Positions 26,838-34,998 of a stretch of 41,919 nucleotides of DNA are shown in pieces. The position numbers and the translations under genes were made by a program. The stretch is taken from NCBI GenBank assembly GCA_902563305.1, contig CACEWP010000010.1, positions 1-41,919 of the forward strand. Direction: 5' to 3'. The notes below the pieces were generated by a model, which was not told the DNA's origin, searched no databases, and saw nothing but the letters and a program-made list of their open reading frames with translations. This DNA is from an uncultured Alphaproteobacteria bacterium (lineage in GTDB: Bacteria; Pseudomonadota; Alphaproteobacteria; Methylaequorales; Methylaequoraceae). Each line of letters opens with the position of its first letter. Position 1 is the first letter of the stretch.

Positions 26838-28082
26838 ATGGATGGCTCACTAAAAGATTATTTAAATAAACATTGCATAGAATATTTCTTAAATACTCGA
26901 GCAGTTACACTTGAACTAGTTAAAAATCTTTCTGCCGAAGACATGGTTGTGCAGCCCCGAGATTTTGTTAGTCCTATAAAGTGGCACCTTGGTCATACAA
27001 CGTGGTTTTTTGAGAAATTCATACTAATACCTTTTCACAAAAACTACAAATATTTCTCTAAAGATTTCAACTTTATATTTAACTCATATTACAATAGTGC
27101 TGGTCCATTTAATTCAAGAGATAAAAGAGGTTTTTTGAACAGACCATTATTAGATGACGTTCTTAATTATAGAAGATATGTTGATGAGAATCTATTTGAC
27201 TTTTTTAGAAAGGAGAAATCAAAATCCAAAAAGTTTCTGTTAGAGTTAGGAATTAATCATGAACAACAGCATCAAGAATTAATTTTAATGGATATTAAAA
27301 ACATATTTTTTTCCAACCCTTTAAAACCAAAGTTTAATACTCTAAACCGTGCTAAATCAAAAATAAAATGCAAAAATGATTTTGTTCTTAAAAATCATAA
27401 AGATTTTATATATGGGTGTAATCAAAAATTTTTTTATGATAATGAATCGCCAACTAACAGTTGTCGAGTTGAACCAATAAAATTAAGTTCTTATATAACT
27501 AATTTAGAATGGAAAAATTTTATAAAAGATGGGGGTTATAATTCACATCAATATTGGCTTTCAGATGGATGGGACTTTATTAAAAAGAACTATATTGATA
27601 AACCTCTTTACTGGATAGACCAAAACCATCAATTTACATTAAATGGAATCATTAAGATTGATGATTACTCACCGGTTTCTCACATAAGTTTTTACGAAGC
27701 TTGTGCGTTTGCAAAATATAAAAATCTTAGACTTCCGACAGAGTTTGAAGTTGAATATTTTCTAGGTAATTGTCCAGTGAAAGGAAACTTTTTAGAAAAA
27801 AAAAACTACTGTGAAGTGGATTATTGTGAATCAACCTATAGGAATTGTCTATTTGGGAATCTTTGGCTTTGGACTTCAAGTAACTATGTACCATTCAAAC
27901 ATTATAAACCCTATAAAAGTGAACTAATGGAATATAATAGTAAATTTATGTGTAATCAATTTGTATTAAAAGGAGGTTCTTTCGGAACAGCTACTAAGCA
28001 TATAAGATCATCTTATCGAAATTTTTATTATCCTTTTAATAGATGGCAGTTTTGTGGTCTTAGGTTGGTTGAGGACTTTTAA
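26838..28082 (+). CDS. egtB: Ergothioneine biosynthesis sulfoxide synthase EgtB
   Basis: EgtB is an iron enzyme that joins trimethylhistidine (hercynine) to the sulfur of cysteine or gamma-glutamylcysteine with O2. The N-terminal DinB-like domain has WHLGHTTWFFE with His53 and NHEQQHQEL with His141 and His145, the three iron ligands. The C-terminal FGE-sulfatase domain shows RLPTEFEVEYF, FGNLWLWTSS, FVLKGGSFGTA and RSSYRNFYYPFNRWQF. The 414-residue length is normal. It overlaps egtD by one base. No EgtA or EgtC gene is near, so direct use of cysteine is possible but not shown. Confidence 0.95.
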   Translation: MDGSLKDYLNKHCIEYFLNTRAVTLELVKNLSAEDMVVQPRDFVSPIKWHLGHTTWFFEKFILIPFHKNYKYFSKDFNFIFNSYYNSAGPFNSRDKRGFLNRPLLDDVLNYRRYVDENLFDFFRKEKSKSKKFLLELGINHEQQHQELILMDIKNIFFSNPLKPKFNTLNRAKSKIKCKNDFVLKNHKDFIYGCNQKFFYDNESPTNSCRVEPIKLSSYITNLEWKNFIKDGGYNSHQYWLSDGWDFIKKNYIDKPLYWIDQNHQFTLNGIIKIDDYSPVSHISFYEACAFAKYKNLRLPTEFEVEYFLGNCPVKGNFLEKKNYCEVDYCESTYRNCLFGNLWLWTSSNYVPFKHYKPYKSELMEYNSKFMCNQFVLKGGSFGTATKHIRSSYRNFYYPFNRWQFCGLRLVEDF

Positions 28083-29056
28083 TGACTAATGTAAATATTT
28101 CTTTTCACGATATTTATAATACCTGTAAAGATGATTATTATGACATCATTTATGGATTAATTAAAAGTAAACAAAAGACTTTAAGTCCAAAGTATTTTTA
28201 TGACGAAAATGGATCAAGTTTATTTGATAAAATAACAAATCTTGATGATTATTATCCAACTAAGAAAGAAATTGAGATTCTGGAAAAACAAAATGAAGAA
28301 TTTTATAATATTCTTCCAGCCAATTCCTCAGTAATTGAGTTTGGTAGTGGTTCAAATAAGAAGATAAAAAAATTATTAAATGCCCTTGATAAACCAAATG
28401 AGTATATTCCTATAGATATTAGTAGAGAGTTTTTATTTAAAAACGCAAAAGATTCTGCAAAGAGTTTTCCGAATTTAAGAATAAAAGCAGTTTGCGCAGA
28501 TTTTGATCAAATAAATGATATAGAAGAAATAATTTCTACTAAAAATTCAAAAATTGGGTTTTTTCCAGGTTCAACAATTGGAAATTATAGTCCAGAGTGT
28601 GCAAAAAACTTATTAAAAAAATTTGCAAAAATCCTCGGAGAAAATAATTTTTTAATTGTTGGTGTTGATCTAAAGAAAAATATTAAGATTTTAGAAAAAG
28701 CATATAACGATTCAGAAGGAGTAACCGCAAGATTTAACAAAAATATTCTTAATGGCATCAATAAAATTAGTGGTGCAATATTTAAAGAAGAAAACTTTTC
28801 TCACAGAGCTTTTTTTAATAAAAAAAAAAGTAGAATAGAGATGCACTTAGTAAGTAAAAAAAAACAAACAGTGGAAATTTTTAAAGAAATTGTTTCTTTT
28901 AAGGAAGGTGAAACAATTCATACAGAAAGCTCATATAAATATTCTATAGAAAACTTTAAAAAACTTGCAGAATCAGCTAACTTTGATCTTATTAAAGTTC
29001 TGACTGATAAAAGATCATTTTTTGGAATTTTTTTTCTGAAAGTTAAAAGTTTTTGA
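28082..29056 (+). CDS. egtD: L-histidine N(alpha)-methyltransferase EgtD
   Basis: EgtD makes hercynine by three SAM-dependent methylations of histidine, the first step of ergothioneine synthesis. The 324-residue sequence has SPKYFYDENGSSLFDKIT, DDYYPTKKEIEIL, the SAM loop VIEFGSGSNKKIKKLL, YIPIDIS and FFPGSTIGNYSP, all typical of the family. The C-terminal half carries the histidine-binding part, ending in RSFFGIFFLK. The start overlaps the egtB stop by one base, and the stop overlaps the TTG start of the next gene. Confidence 0.95.
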   Translation: MTNVNISFHDIYNTCKDDYYDIIYGLIKSKQKTLSPKYFYDENGSSLFDKITNLDDYYPTKKEIEILEKQNEEFYNILPANSSVIEFGSGSNKKIKKLLNALDKPNEYIPIDISREFLFKNAKDSAKSFPNLRIKAVCADFDQINDIEEIISTKNSKIGFFPGSTIGNYSPECAKNLLKKFAKILGENNFLIVGVDLKKNIKILEKAYNDSEGVTARFNKNILNGINKISGAIFKEENFSHRAFFNKKKSRIEMHLVSKKKQTVEIFKEIVSFKEGETIHTESSYKYSIENFKKLAESANFDLIKVLTDKRSFFGIFFLKVKSF

Positions 29057-30177
29057 AATATATAAATTTTAATAATGCGGGATCTAGCAGACCATTTTCC
29101 GGAGTAAATAGTGCTATTTCTAATTTTTTAGATGTTGAAAAAAAATATGGTGGATATTTTGCAACAGAAAAGTATCAAGAAAAGTTAAATGGTTTTTACA
29201 ATAACTTATCAAGACTCATTAATTGTAGGAATGAGGAAATTTCGTTTTCATCCAGTACAACATTAGCGTGGAATATTTTCTTTAACTCTTTTGAAATATC
29301 TAAAAAACAAAATATCATTATTTTTGAAAATGAGTACGGAAGTAATTTGATTTACTTCAAAAAGCAAAATTTAAATCTAAAGATAGTAAAGATTAATTCA
29401 AATGGGAAAGTATGTTGCAAAGACTTAAAAAAAAAAATTGATAAAAACACAAAAATTGTATGCTTATGTCATATAGCTTCACAATGCGGAGAAAGGATAG
29501 AAGTAGAGAGGATTGGAAAATTAATTCATTCAATTAACCCTAATATTTTATTTGTTGTCGATGCTTGTCAATCTATTGGGCAGATTGAAGTTGATGTTAA
29601 AAAAATTGATTGTGATGTACTTGTTGGTTCAGGGAGAAAGTATTTAAGAGGACCGAGAGGAACAGGTTTTATTTTTATTAAAAATAGTATTCGAAAAAAA
29701 TTGAAACCTCTTATTTTAGATCTTAAGAACACAAAATTCTCCAAAAAAGGTTTAAAAGTAAGTAAAGCTAATATTTTTGAAAATTTTGAATATTCTCCAG
29801 CTCTTAAAATTGGTCTTAGCAAAGCAATTGAAAAAATAAATCTACTAGGGATAAAGAAAATTGAAGTTGATATAGCTAAAAAAAGTAAATTTCTAAGAAA
29901 AAAACTAGAACGTTTTAATCATATAACTTTCTTTGAAAATATAGAATATTTAACAGGTATTAATACTTTAAGAATTCATGGCTACAGTTCTAATCAATTA
30001 TATCAGTACTTGCTCTCAAAGAAAATCTTAACCTCTATTTCTTCGTGTTCTTCAAGTTCAATATATTTTAAAAAAAAGAAGTTGAAAGATGTTTTAAGAA
30101 TATCATTACATCAATATAACACTTTTGATGAGATATGTTATTTGATCAAATGTTTGATTGACTTAATTAAAAAATAA
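29053..30177 (+). CDS. egtE: Class V PLP enzyme, probable ergothioneine C-S lyase EgtE
   Basis: A 374-residue PLP enzyme of the cysteine desulfurase/class V family. Cofactor features are VVDACQSIGQIEVD, with the Asp and Gln that hold PLP, and the Lys in GSGRKYLRGPRGTGFIFI as Schiff-base residue. FENEYGSN and LCHIASQCG come earlier. Its translational coupling to egtD by a TTGA overlap (TTG start) argues that it is the lyase that breaks hercynylcysteine sulfoxide to ergothioneine. The class V fold alone does not prove this, since other lyases and desulfurases look alike. Confidence 0.8.
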   Translation: MKYINFNNAGSSRPFSGVNSAISNFLDVEKKYGGYFATEKYQEKLNGFYNNLSRLINCRNEEISFSSSTTLAWNIFFNSFEISKKQNIIIFENEYGSNLIYFKKQNLNLKIVKINSNGKVCCKDLKKKIDKNTKIVCLCHIASQCGERIEVERIGKLIHSINPNILFVVDACQSIGQIEVDVKKIDCDVLVGSGRKYLRGPRGTGFIFIKNSIRKKLKPLILDLKNTKFSKKGLKVSKANIFENFEYSPALKIGLSKAIEKINLLGIKKIEVDIAKKSKFLRKKLERFNHITFFENIEYLTGINTLRIHGYSSNQLYQYLLSKKILTSISSCSSSSIYFKKKKLKDVLRISLHQYNTFDEICYLIKCLIDLIKK

Positions 30178-30193
30178 GCAATTATATATATAT

Positions 30194-30577
30194 ATGAATG
30201 TGGTAAAATTAATAAGATTTATTCAAGTAACCTCAGTATTAGTTATCCTTGCCGGAGCAGTAATTGGTTTTATAAGTGAAATTAACTATATGTTTGAAAA
30301 AATGAAGGTTGAACTTGCCGATCTTTTACTTCTTTTTATTTATGTGGAGGTTATGGGAATGATAAGAGTTTATTTACTGAATGAAGAAATAAGAATTACT
30401 TATCCACTTATTATTGCAATTACAGCTATTTCAAGATTAATAATTTTGCAAAAAAAAGATCTTGATCCCTCGATCCTTGTATATGAATCTGTAGCGATAC
30501 TAATAATTGCTATAGCCATAATTGTTCTTAGATTAAGATATTTGACTTTTCTAAAGCCAAAGAAAGAATTTAAATAA
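30194..30577 (+). CDS. PsiE-family membrane protein
   Basis: A 127-residue protein with four hydrophobic segments that matches the phosphate-starvation-inducible PsiE family. LILAGAVIGFISE-like and LLLLFIYVEVMGMIRVYL stretches and a conserved Arg/Glu pattern (VYLLNEEIRITYPLIIAITA) are the family marks. The biochemical role of PsiE is not known; in E. coli it is linked to phosphate limitation. It lies 16 bases after egtE, so it may share that transcript, but no Pho box was recognised upstream. Confidence 0.75.
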   Translation: MNVVKLIRFIQVTSVLVILAGAVIGFISEINYMFEKMKVELADLLLLFIYVEVMGMIRVYLLNEEIRITYPLIIAITAISRLIILQKKDLDPSILVYESVAILIIAIAIIVLRLRYLTFLKPKKEFK

Positions 30578-30592
30578 TCTAAATAAATTTAA

Positions 30593-31306
30593 ATGTATTC
30601 AAAATGTATAAAAAATATTTTTTTTTATAACTCTATTTTATTTGTTTTTTTTGGAGTTATTTTCTTGTTTTTTCCTAGAATAGATATTTATTTATCAGAC
30701 TTATTTTTTTATGAATACAAATTTATTTCTGAAAAATATTTTTTTATAAAAGAAATGAGGACAATATTAAAAAATTTTATGATACTTATTCCTATAATTT
30801 CAATTATTTTATTAATAATTAATTTTATTAATGAAAAAGAGAGAAAAAATAAAAAAATAAAACTAAGAACAAAGTTTGGTTTAATTGGTTTGATTATTGG
30901 TCCGATTGTGGGATGCGGGATAATAGCAAATTTATATTTTAAAGATACTTGGGGAAGAGCAAGGCCAGTTCATGTTGAAGAATTTGGAGGAAAAAAAATT
31001 TTCACACCTGCATTCATTAAATCTGATCAATGTGAAAGAAACTGTTCATGGATTAGTGGTGAAACATCTGCAGCTTTTTCATTCATTGTAGGTTCAATAA
31101 TATTAAAGAATCCAATTTTTTTTATAAGTAATATAATTTTAGGACTATTAGTCTTCTTCTGCAGAATTTCAATGGGAGGTCATTTTTTTAGTGATAATAT
31201 ATTTGCCATGATTTTCATGATTTATTTAGCGATAATGTATAAGAATGTAATATATTTATGTCTAAAAAGAAGAATTTTATATGAAAAGAATACTAGTTAT
31301 AACTGA
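30593..31306 (+). CDS. PAP2-family membrane lipid phosphatase
   Basis: A 237-residue inner-membrane phosphatase of the PAP2 type, acting on lipid phosphates such as undecaprenyl diphosphate or lipid A phosphate. The C1 motif is KDTWGRARP (Lys117, Arg124), C3 is RISMGGHFFSD (Arg191, His197, Asp201). C2 reads CSWISGETSAAF, with Glu157 where the classical family has His, a variant I associate with alphaproteobacterial lipid phosphatases. Its last 26 bases overlap the ELM1 gene, so the two are co-expressed. The true substrate is not clear. Confidence 0.8.
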   Translation: MYSKCIKNIFFYNSILFVFFGVIFLFFPRIDIYLSDLFFYEYKFISEKYFFIKEMRTILKNFMILIPIISIILLIINFINEKERKNKKIKLRTKFGLIGLIIGPIVGCGIIANLYFKDTWGRARPVHVEEFGGKKIFTPAFIKSDQCERNCSWISGETSAAFSFIVGSIILKNPIFFISNIILGLLVFFCRISMGGHFFSDNIFAMIFMIYLAIMYKNVIYLCLKRRILYEKNTSYN

Positions 31307-32210
31307 CGAAAAAAAAAGTAGTGTTAATCAATGTGAGGCTTTAATAGCCGAATTAAAAAAAAATAAAAAAATAAACGTTGAATATCAAACTATAAAAAGA
31401 AAGTTCATTCATGAGCTTCCCAATATTTTAATATATATCTATCTACTAATAAATTCTTATAAGAAGAAGGATAATAATTTTAATATTATATTATCTTGTG
31501 GAAGGATTTGCGCTCCGTATAGTCTCATCTTAAAAAGTCAAAATCCAATTACTAAAAGTATTCATATTTTGGATCCATATTTTTTAAGAAGAAAGTTTGA
31601 TAAAATTTTAATTCCCTCTCATGACCTTGAAAAGTTTCCAAAGCTCTCGAATTTAATTGAAACTACAGGTACATTGGGGCAAATAAAAAAACTAACTAAA
31701 TCTGAAATAAAGACATTTAAATCGATTGGCACCTCTAAAAAACTTATTTCATGTTTTATTGGAGGAAACGGGAGAAGTTCAAAATTATTAAATAATGACG
31801 TAAAATCTATCATAAAAAAGATGAATACGATAGGTGATAACTATAAAATCATTTATTGTTTCTCAAGAAGAACGAGTATAATTACAAAAAATATTATTAA
31901 AGAAAAAAAAAATCCTAATCATGTTCACTATGACTATATAGAAAAGAATCCATATTGGTTTTTAATACAAAAGTCTGACTTTTTTATTGTTACTGAAGAT
32001 TCTGTGAGTATGATCTCAGATTGTATTTCGACTGGTAAACCAGTCTATATTCTAAAAGTAAGTATTCTGAAAAAAAAAATAAAAGATTTTATTAATAATT
32101 TACTTTCAAAAGGAATTGTAAGATATTTTGAAGGTACTATAAAATCCTGGAATTATAATAAGTTTAATGAGTCTCTAAGAATATCAAAAATCATTGACTC
32201 ATTACTTTAA
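31281..32210 (+). CDS. ELM1/GtrOC1-like putative glycosyltransferase (DUF1022)
   Basis: This 309-residue protein belongs to the ELM1 family, named for plant mitochondrial fission factor ELM1 but widespread in alphaproteobacteria, where it looks like a GT-B-fold protein near LPS genes. Matching segments are ILVITDEKKSSVNQCEAL, LSCGRICAPYSLILK, HILDPYFLRRKFD, CFIGGNGRSSKL and VTEDSVSMISDCISTGKPVY, the last resembling a nucleotide-sugar site. It lies between a lipid phosphatase and a lipid A acyltransferase, which supports an envelope role. No function is proven for the bacterial members. Confidence 0.8.
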   Translation: MKRILVITDEKKSSVNQCEALIAELKKNKKINVEYQTIKRKFIHELPNILIYIYLLINSYKKKDNNFNIILSCGRICAPYSLILKSQNPITKSIHILDPYFLRRKFDKILIPSHDLEKFPKLSNLIETTGTLGQIKKLTKSEIKTFKSIGTSKKLISCFIGGNGRSSKLLNNDVKSIIKKMNTIGDNYKIIYCFSRRTSIITKNIIKEKKNPNHVHYDYIEKNPYWFLIQKSDFFIVTEDSVSMISDCISTGKPVYILKVSILKKKIKDFINNLLSKGIVRYFEGTIKSWNYNKFNESLRISKIIDSLL

Positions 32211-33061
32211 TTACTCCATCTATTATGAAACCATATCCATTGTTCAGGATATTGTCTAATCCATTTTTCAACATAACCATTTAAATAATTCATTATTTCT
32301 CTTTCGCTTCCAATACTTTTAAGTTTTTCAGGATCTATTGGTTTAAAGTATGAAATTCTAAAATTTGTAGCTTTCTCTCTGAAACATACAGCTGGAATTA
32401 TAGGACATTTAAACTTTAAAGCAAATTTAGCTATGGCTGAGGGAGATTTGACAGTTTTTTCAAAAAATTTTGTCTCTATACCATCATTCATTTTTTGATC
32501 GATAAGCATTCCTATATGTCCTCCTTTCATTTTTAAAATTTTTAGGCATTGTTTTGCCCCTTCGTTGCCTTTCTTAATTAATCCAACACCATATCCTATT
32601 CTTATTTTCCTTAGAAGTTTATCAGCGAGTTTATTGTTTGGAGCTCTATAAATAAAGTTAATTTTATATCCTTTTTGAGTTAGTAGGTGAGAGGTTAACT
32701 CCCAATTTCCAATATGAGCAGAAAAAAATAAACAGTTACTATATTTATTTAAAGGCTCAATTAAATTTTTTTCATTTTCTATTGATAAATTTTTAAAAAT
32801 TTTTATTTTTCCTAAATTTGGATATTCCCCTATGACTCTTCCAAAGTGAAACCACATTTTTTTTACAATTCTAGTAGTTTCTGATTTTCCGAGATTTGGG
32901 AAAACTCTATACAAATTTTCTTTGACAGTTTTATTTCTTTTTGAAAAGATTCCATAAGAATAAAGAATAACTCCACCTAAAAAAGAAGAAACTCTTAAGC
33001 CAAGAATTTTAAATAAAAAATAAAAAAAGGATAATACTAAATATTCTAAAAAATTTTTCAC
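32207..33061 (-). CDS. Lipid A late acyltransferase (LpxL/HtrB family)
   Basis: A 284-residue inner-membrane acyltransferase that adds a secondary acyl chain to lipid A. It has an N-terminal hydrophobic anchor, the catalytic HxxxxE in SAHIGNWELTSHLL, NFIYRAPNNKLAD, HIGMLIDQKMNDGIE and WIRQYPEQWIWFHNRW at the end, the standard LpxL order. Specificity (laurate, myristate or other) cannot be read. Its stop codon overlaps the stop of the convergent ELM1 gene by three bases. It is 17 bases downstream of the uroporphyrinogen methyltransferase in the same direction. Confidence 0.9.
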   Translation of the reverse strand: MKNFLEYLVLSFFYFLFKILGLRVSSFLGGVILYSYGIFSKRNKTVKENLYRVFPNLGKSETTRIVKKMWFHFGRVIGEYPNLGKIKIFKNLSIENEKNLIEPLNKYSNCLFFSAHIGNWELTSHLLTQKGYKINFIYRAPNNKLADKLLRKIRIGYGVGLIKKGNEGAKQCLKILKMKGGHIGMLIDQKMNDGIETKFFEKTVKSPSAIAKFALKFKCPIIPAVCFREKATNFRISYFKPIDPEKLKSIGSEREIMNYLNGYVEKWIRQYPEQWIWFHNRWSN

Positions 33062-33078
33062 TTAAACCTCAATTTATT

Positions 33079-33813
33079 TCAGTTAATTATTATGATGGAA
33101 GGTGGTAAGATATTATTCTTGATAATTAATTCTTCCGATTTGATAAGACTGGTACTAAATACTCTCTCTGATTTAAGAGATGCATTTGAGACTATATATA
33201 CCTTTGTATTCAAATTCATTCCATAATCTAAAAGGTCCGAGCATATTTTTTTTATCTGACCAATACCCATATAGATAATTAATCTTCCTTTATTATTAAC
33301 TATTTTCTTTAAATCAAAGGAAACAGAATTATCATTAATTTTTCTATGACCAGTGATGAAGTTACATATATTACTACTATTATAAAAACTAATTCTGGAA
33401 CTTAAGATTGCTTGCTGTGAGGAGGTAATACCCGAAAAAACTTTATATTCAATTTGTTTTTCTTTTAAGAAGTTAATTTCTTGACTACCTCTGCTAAAAA
33501 AACTAGGGTCTCCGCCTTTTAATCTGAGGACTCTCATTTTGTTCTTTGCATAATATAACATCCATTCATTAATTTCTTTTTGAGAGCAGGCTCTTTTATT
33601 TTTAGTTTTTCCTCCAAAAATTTTTTTTGAAGATTTCTTTGAGATATCTAATAATTTTTTATTAACTAGCGAATCATATATTATTACATCAGCTTGTTTT
33701 ATTGCTTGATAAACTTTTAAAGTAATTTGTTTTATATCACCTGGACCGGCACCTGCTAAAATTACAGAGCCTTTGTTGAAATCAATAATAGTCTCTTTAT
33801 AATTAATATTCAT
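33079..33813 (-). CDS. cobA: Uroporphyrinogen-III C-methyltransferase (SUMT)
   Basis: This enzyme methylates uroporphyrinogen III twice to precorrin-2, for siroheme or cobalamin. Family marks are VILAGAGPGDIKQITLK, DVIIYDSLVN, LRLKGGDPSFFSRGSQE and YKVFSGITSSQQA. The start at 33813 gives 244 residues, normal for the single-domain type; the frame is open further up to 33885 but that would run into the divergent ABC gene starting at 33837 and add an atypical hydrophobic leader. ATG at 33828 is another option. No siroheme synthase or sulfite reductase gene is adjacent. Confidence 0.9.
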   Translation of the reverse strand: MNINYKETIIDFNKGSVILAGAGPGDIKQITLKVYQAIKQADVIIYDSLVNKKLLDISKKSSKKIFGGKTKNKRACSQKEINEWMLYYAKNKMRVLRLKGGDPSFFSRGSQEINFLKEKQIEYKVFSGITSSQQAILSSRISFYNSSNICNFITGHRKINDNSVSFDLKKIVNNKGRLIIYMGIGQIKKICSDLLDYGMNLNTKVYIVSNASLKSERVFSTSLIKSEELIIKNNILPPSIIIIN

Positions 33814-33836
33814 ATGATATCGTAGCATTAAAAAGC

Positions 33837-34559
33837 ATGAAAAATACAATCGTTTTAAAAAAAGTATCATTACAAATCGGAACAAAAGATATACTAAAAG
33901 ATATTACTTTTTCTGTAAAACCCAATAAACCATTGAGTATAATTGGTACTGGTTCGTCAGGAAAAAGTTCATTACTCAAAAGTATTTTAGGTCTATTATA
34001 TATTAAATCCGGTGAAATCTTAATTGATGGTGTGTCAATTAATGATACTAGAATTAATGAAATATTTAAATCATTTGGAGTGGTCTTTCAGAAAGATGCT
34101 TTATTTGACAGTTTAAAGGTTTGGGAAAATATAATGTTTAGAAGTTTAAGAGATTATAATGAAGATGAATTAATTAAAAAATCTTTTAAGATTCTAAGAA
34201 AAGTTGGTCTTGCAAATAATGATGCTTTTTTATATCCATCTGAACTTTCTGGAGGGATGCGAAAAAGAGTTGCAATTGCAAGAGCAATTTCTCACAATCC
34301 AAGGTTTTTGATTCTTGATGAACCAACAGCGGGTTTAGATCCGGTTAAAACAAATATTATTTTTGATATTATTAAAAATCTTGCTTCTAGAGAAAAAACA
34401 ACCTTGATAGTAGTAACATCGGACATGAAAGGTGTTTTGAAATATTTTAAGGAGGTTGTTGTTCTTGAAAACGCTAAACTAAACTGGGTTGGAACTGTAA
34501 GAAATATAAAGACCAAGCCAACAAATTACATAAAAAGGCTTTTAGATAAGGTTTGTTAA
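33837..34559 (+). CDS. mlaF: ABC transporter ATP-binding protein, MlaF type
   Basis: A 240-residue ATPase with Walker A IGTGSSGKSSLLKSILGL, signature LSGGMRKRVAIARAI and Walker B RFLILDEPTAGLDP. The full order and the GGMRKRVA signature are typical of MlaF, which powers phospholipid movement between the membranes with MlaE, MlaD and MlaB. The first Gly-rich loop has Ser in place of the usual Gly-Ser-Gly run. None of the other Mla parts is next to it, as the next gene is convergent and the previous divergent, so the partner subunits must be elsewhere. A different ABC partner is possible. Confidence 0.75.
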   Translation: MKNTIVLKKVSLQIGTKDILKDITFSVKPNKPLSIIGTGSSGKSSLLKSILGLLYIKSGEILIDGVSINDTRINEIFKSFGVVFQKDALFDSLKVWENIMFRSLRDYNEDELIKKSFKILRKVGLANNDAFLYPSELSGGMRKRVAIARAISHNPRFLILDEPTAGLDPVKTNIIFDIIKNLASREKTTLIVVTSDMKGVLKYFKEVVVLENAKLNWVGTVRNIKTKPTNYIKRLLDKVC

Positions 34560-34563
34560 AAAA

Positions 34564-34956
34564 TTATTTTCTAACTAAATCCGCACAACCAGCAGTGGCG
34601 TCGATACCTGATTCTACATAACAAGCACTTAATCTATTTTTACTTAGTAGTTTTCCTAAATTGTAACCTCTACTGTTAGATGCAACCCATGTTATTGTTT
34701 GATTATCAGGATGTATTACTCCAAAGAAATTTTTTGTGCCGTCTGTATAAGAAAATGTACCTTTAAATCTTCTGCCGTCTTGTTCAATAATTTCAACTTT
34801 TTTTTCCCAAGTTCTCAATCCTCTCTGTTCGGATATTGTTTTATTTTCTCCAGTCCATGTTCCAATAATATTTGGGATATTATCAGACGAGTGGGCTAAA
34901 TTTAATTCAGCAAATGAGATGATTAAAAATAAATAGATAATATATTTTAAAAGCAT
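34564..34956 (-). CDS. Small secreted protein of unknown function
   Basis: A 130-residue protein with a signal peptide of about 22 residues (basic start, hydrophobic IIYLFLIISFAEL, then LAHSS). The mature part begins with NIIGTWTGENKTIS and has KVEIIEQDGRRFKGTFSY and VIHPDNQTITWVA, a beta-rich pattern like small lipocalin-like periplasmic proteins. Two Cys near the end (ACYVESGIDATAGCADL) could form a disulfide. I recognise no named domain. It is convergent with the ABC ATPase gene and starts 42 bases from the divergent AmpG gene. Confidence 0.75.
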   Translation of the reverse strand: MLLKYIIYLFLIISFAELNLAHSSDNIPNIIGTWTGENKTISEQRGLRTWEKKVEIIEQDGRRFKGTFSYTDGTKNFFGVIHPDNQTITWVASNSRGYNLGKLLSKNRLSACYVESGIDATAGCADLVRK

Positions 34957-34998
34957 ATTATTATTATTGTTAATAAAAAAAATAATTCAACAACTATA

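Noticed and set aside
33814-33885. Longer N-terminus for the uroporphyrinogen methyltransferase
   Set aside because: It would overlap the divergent ABC gene start and add a leader not typical of the family; ATG at 33813 fits better.
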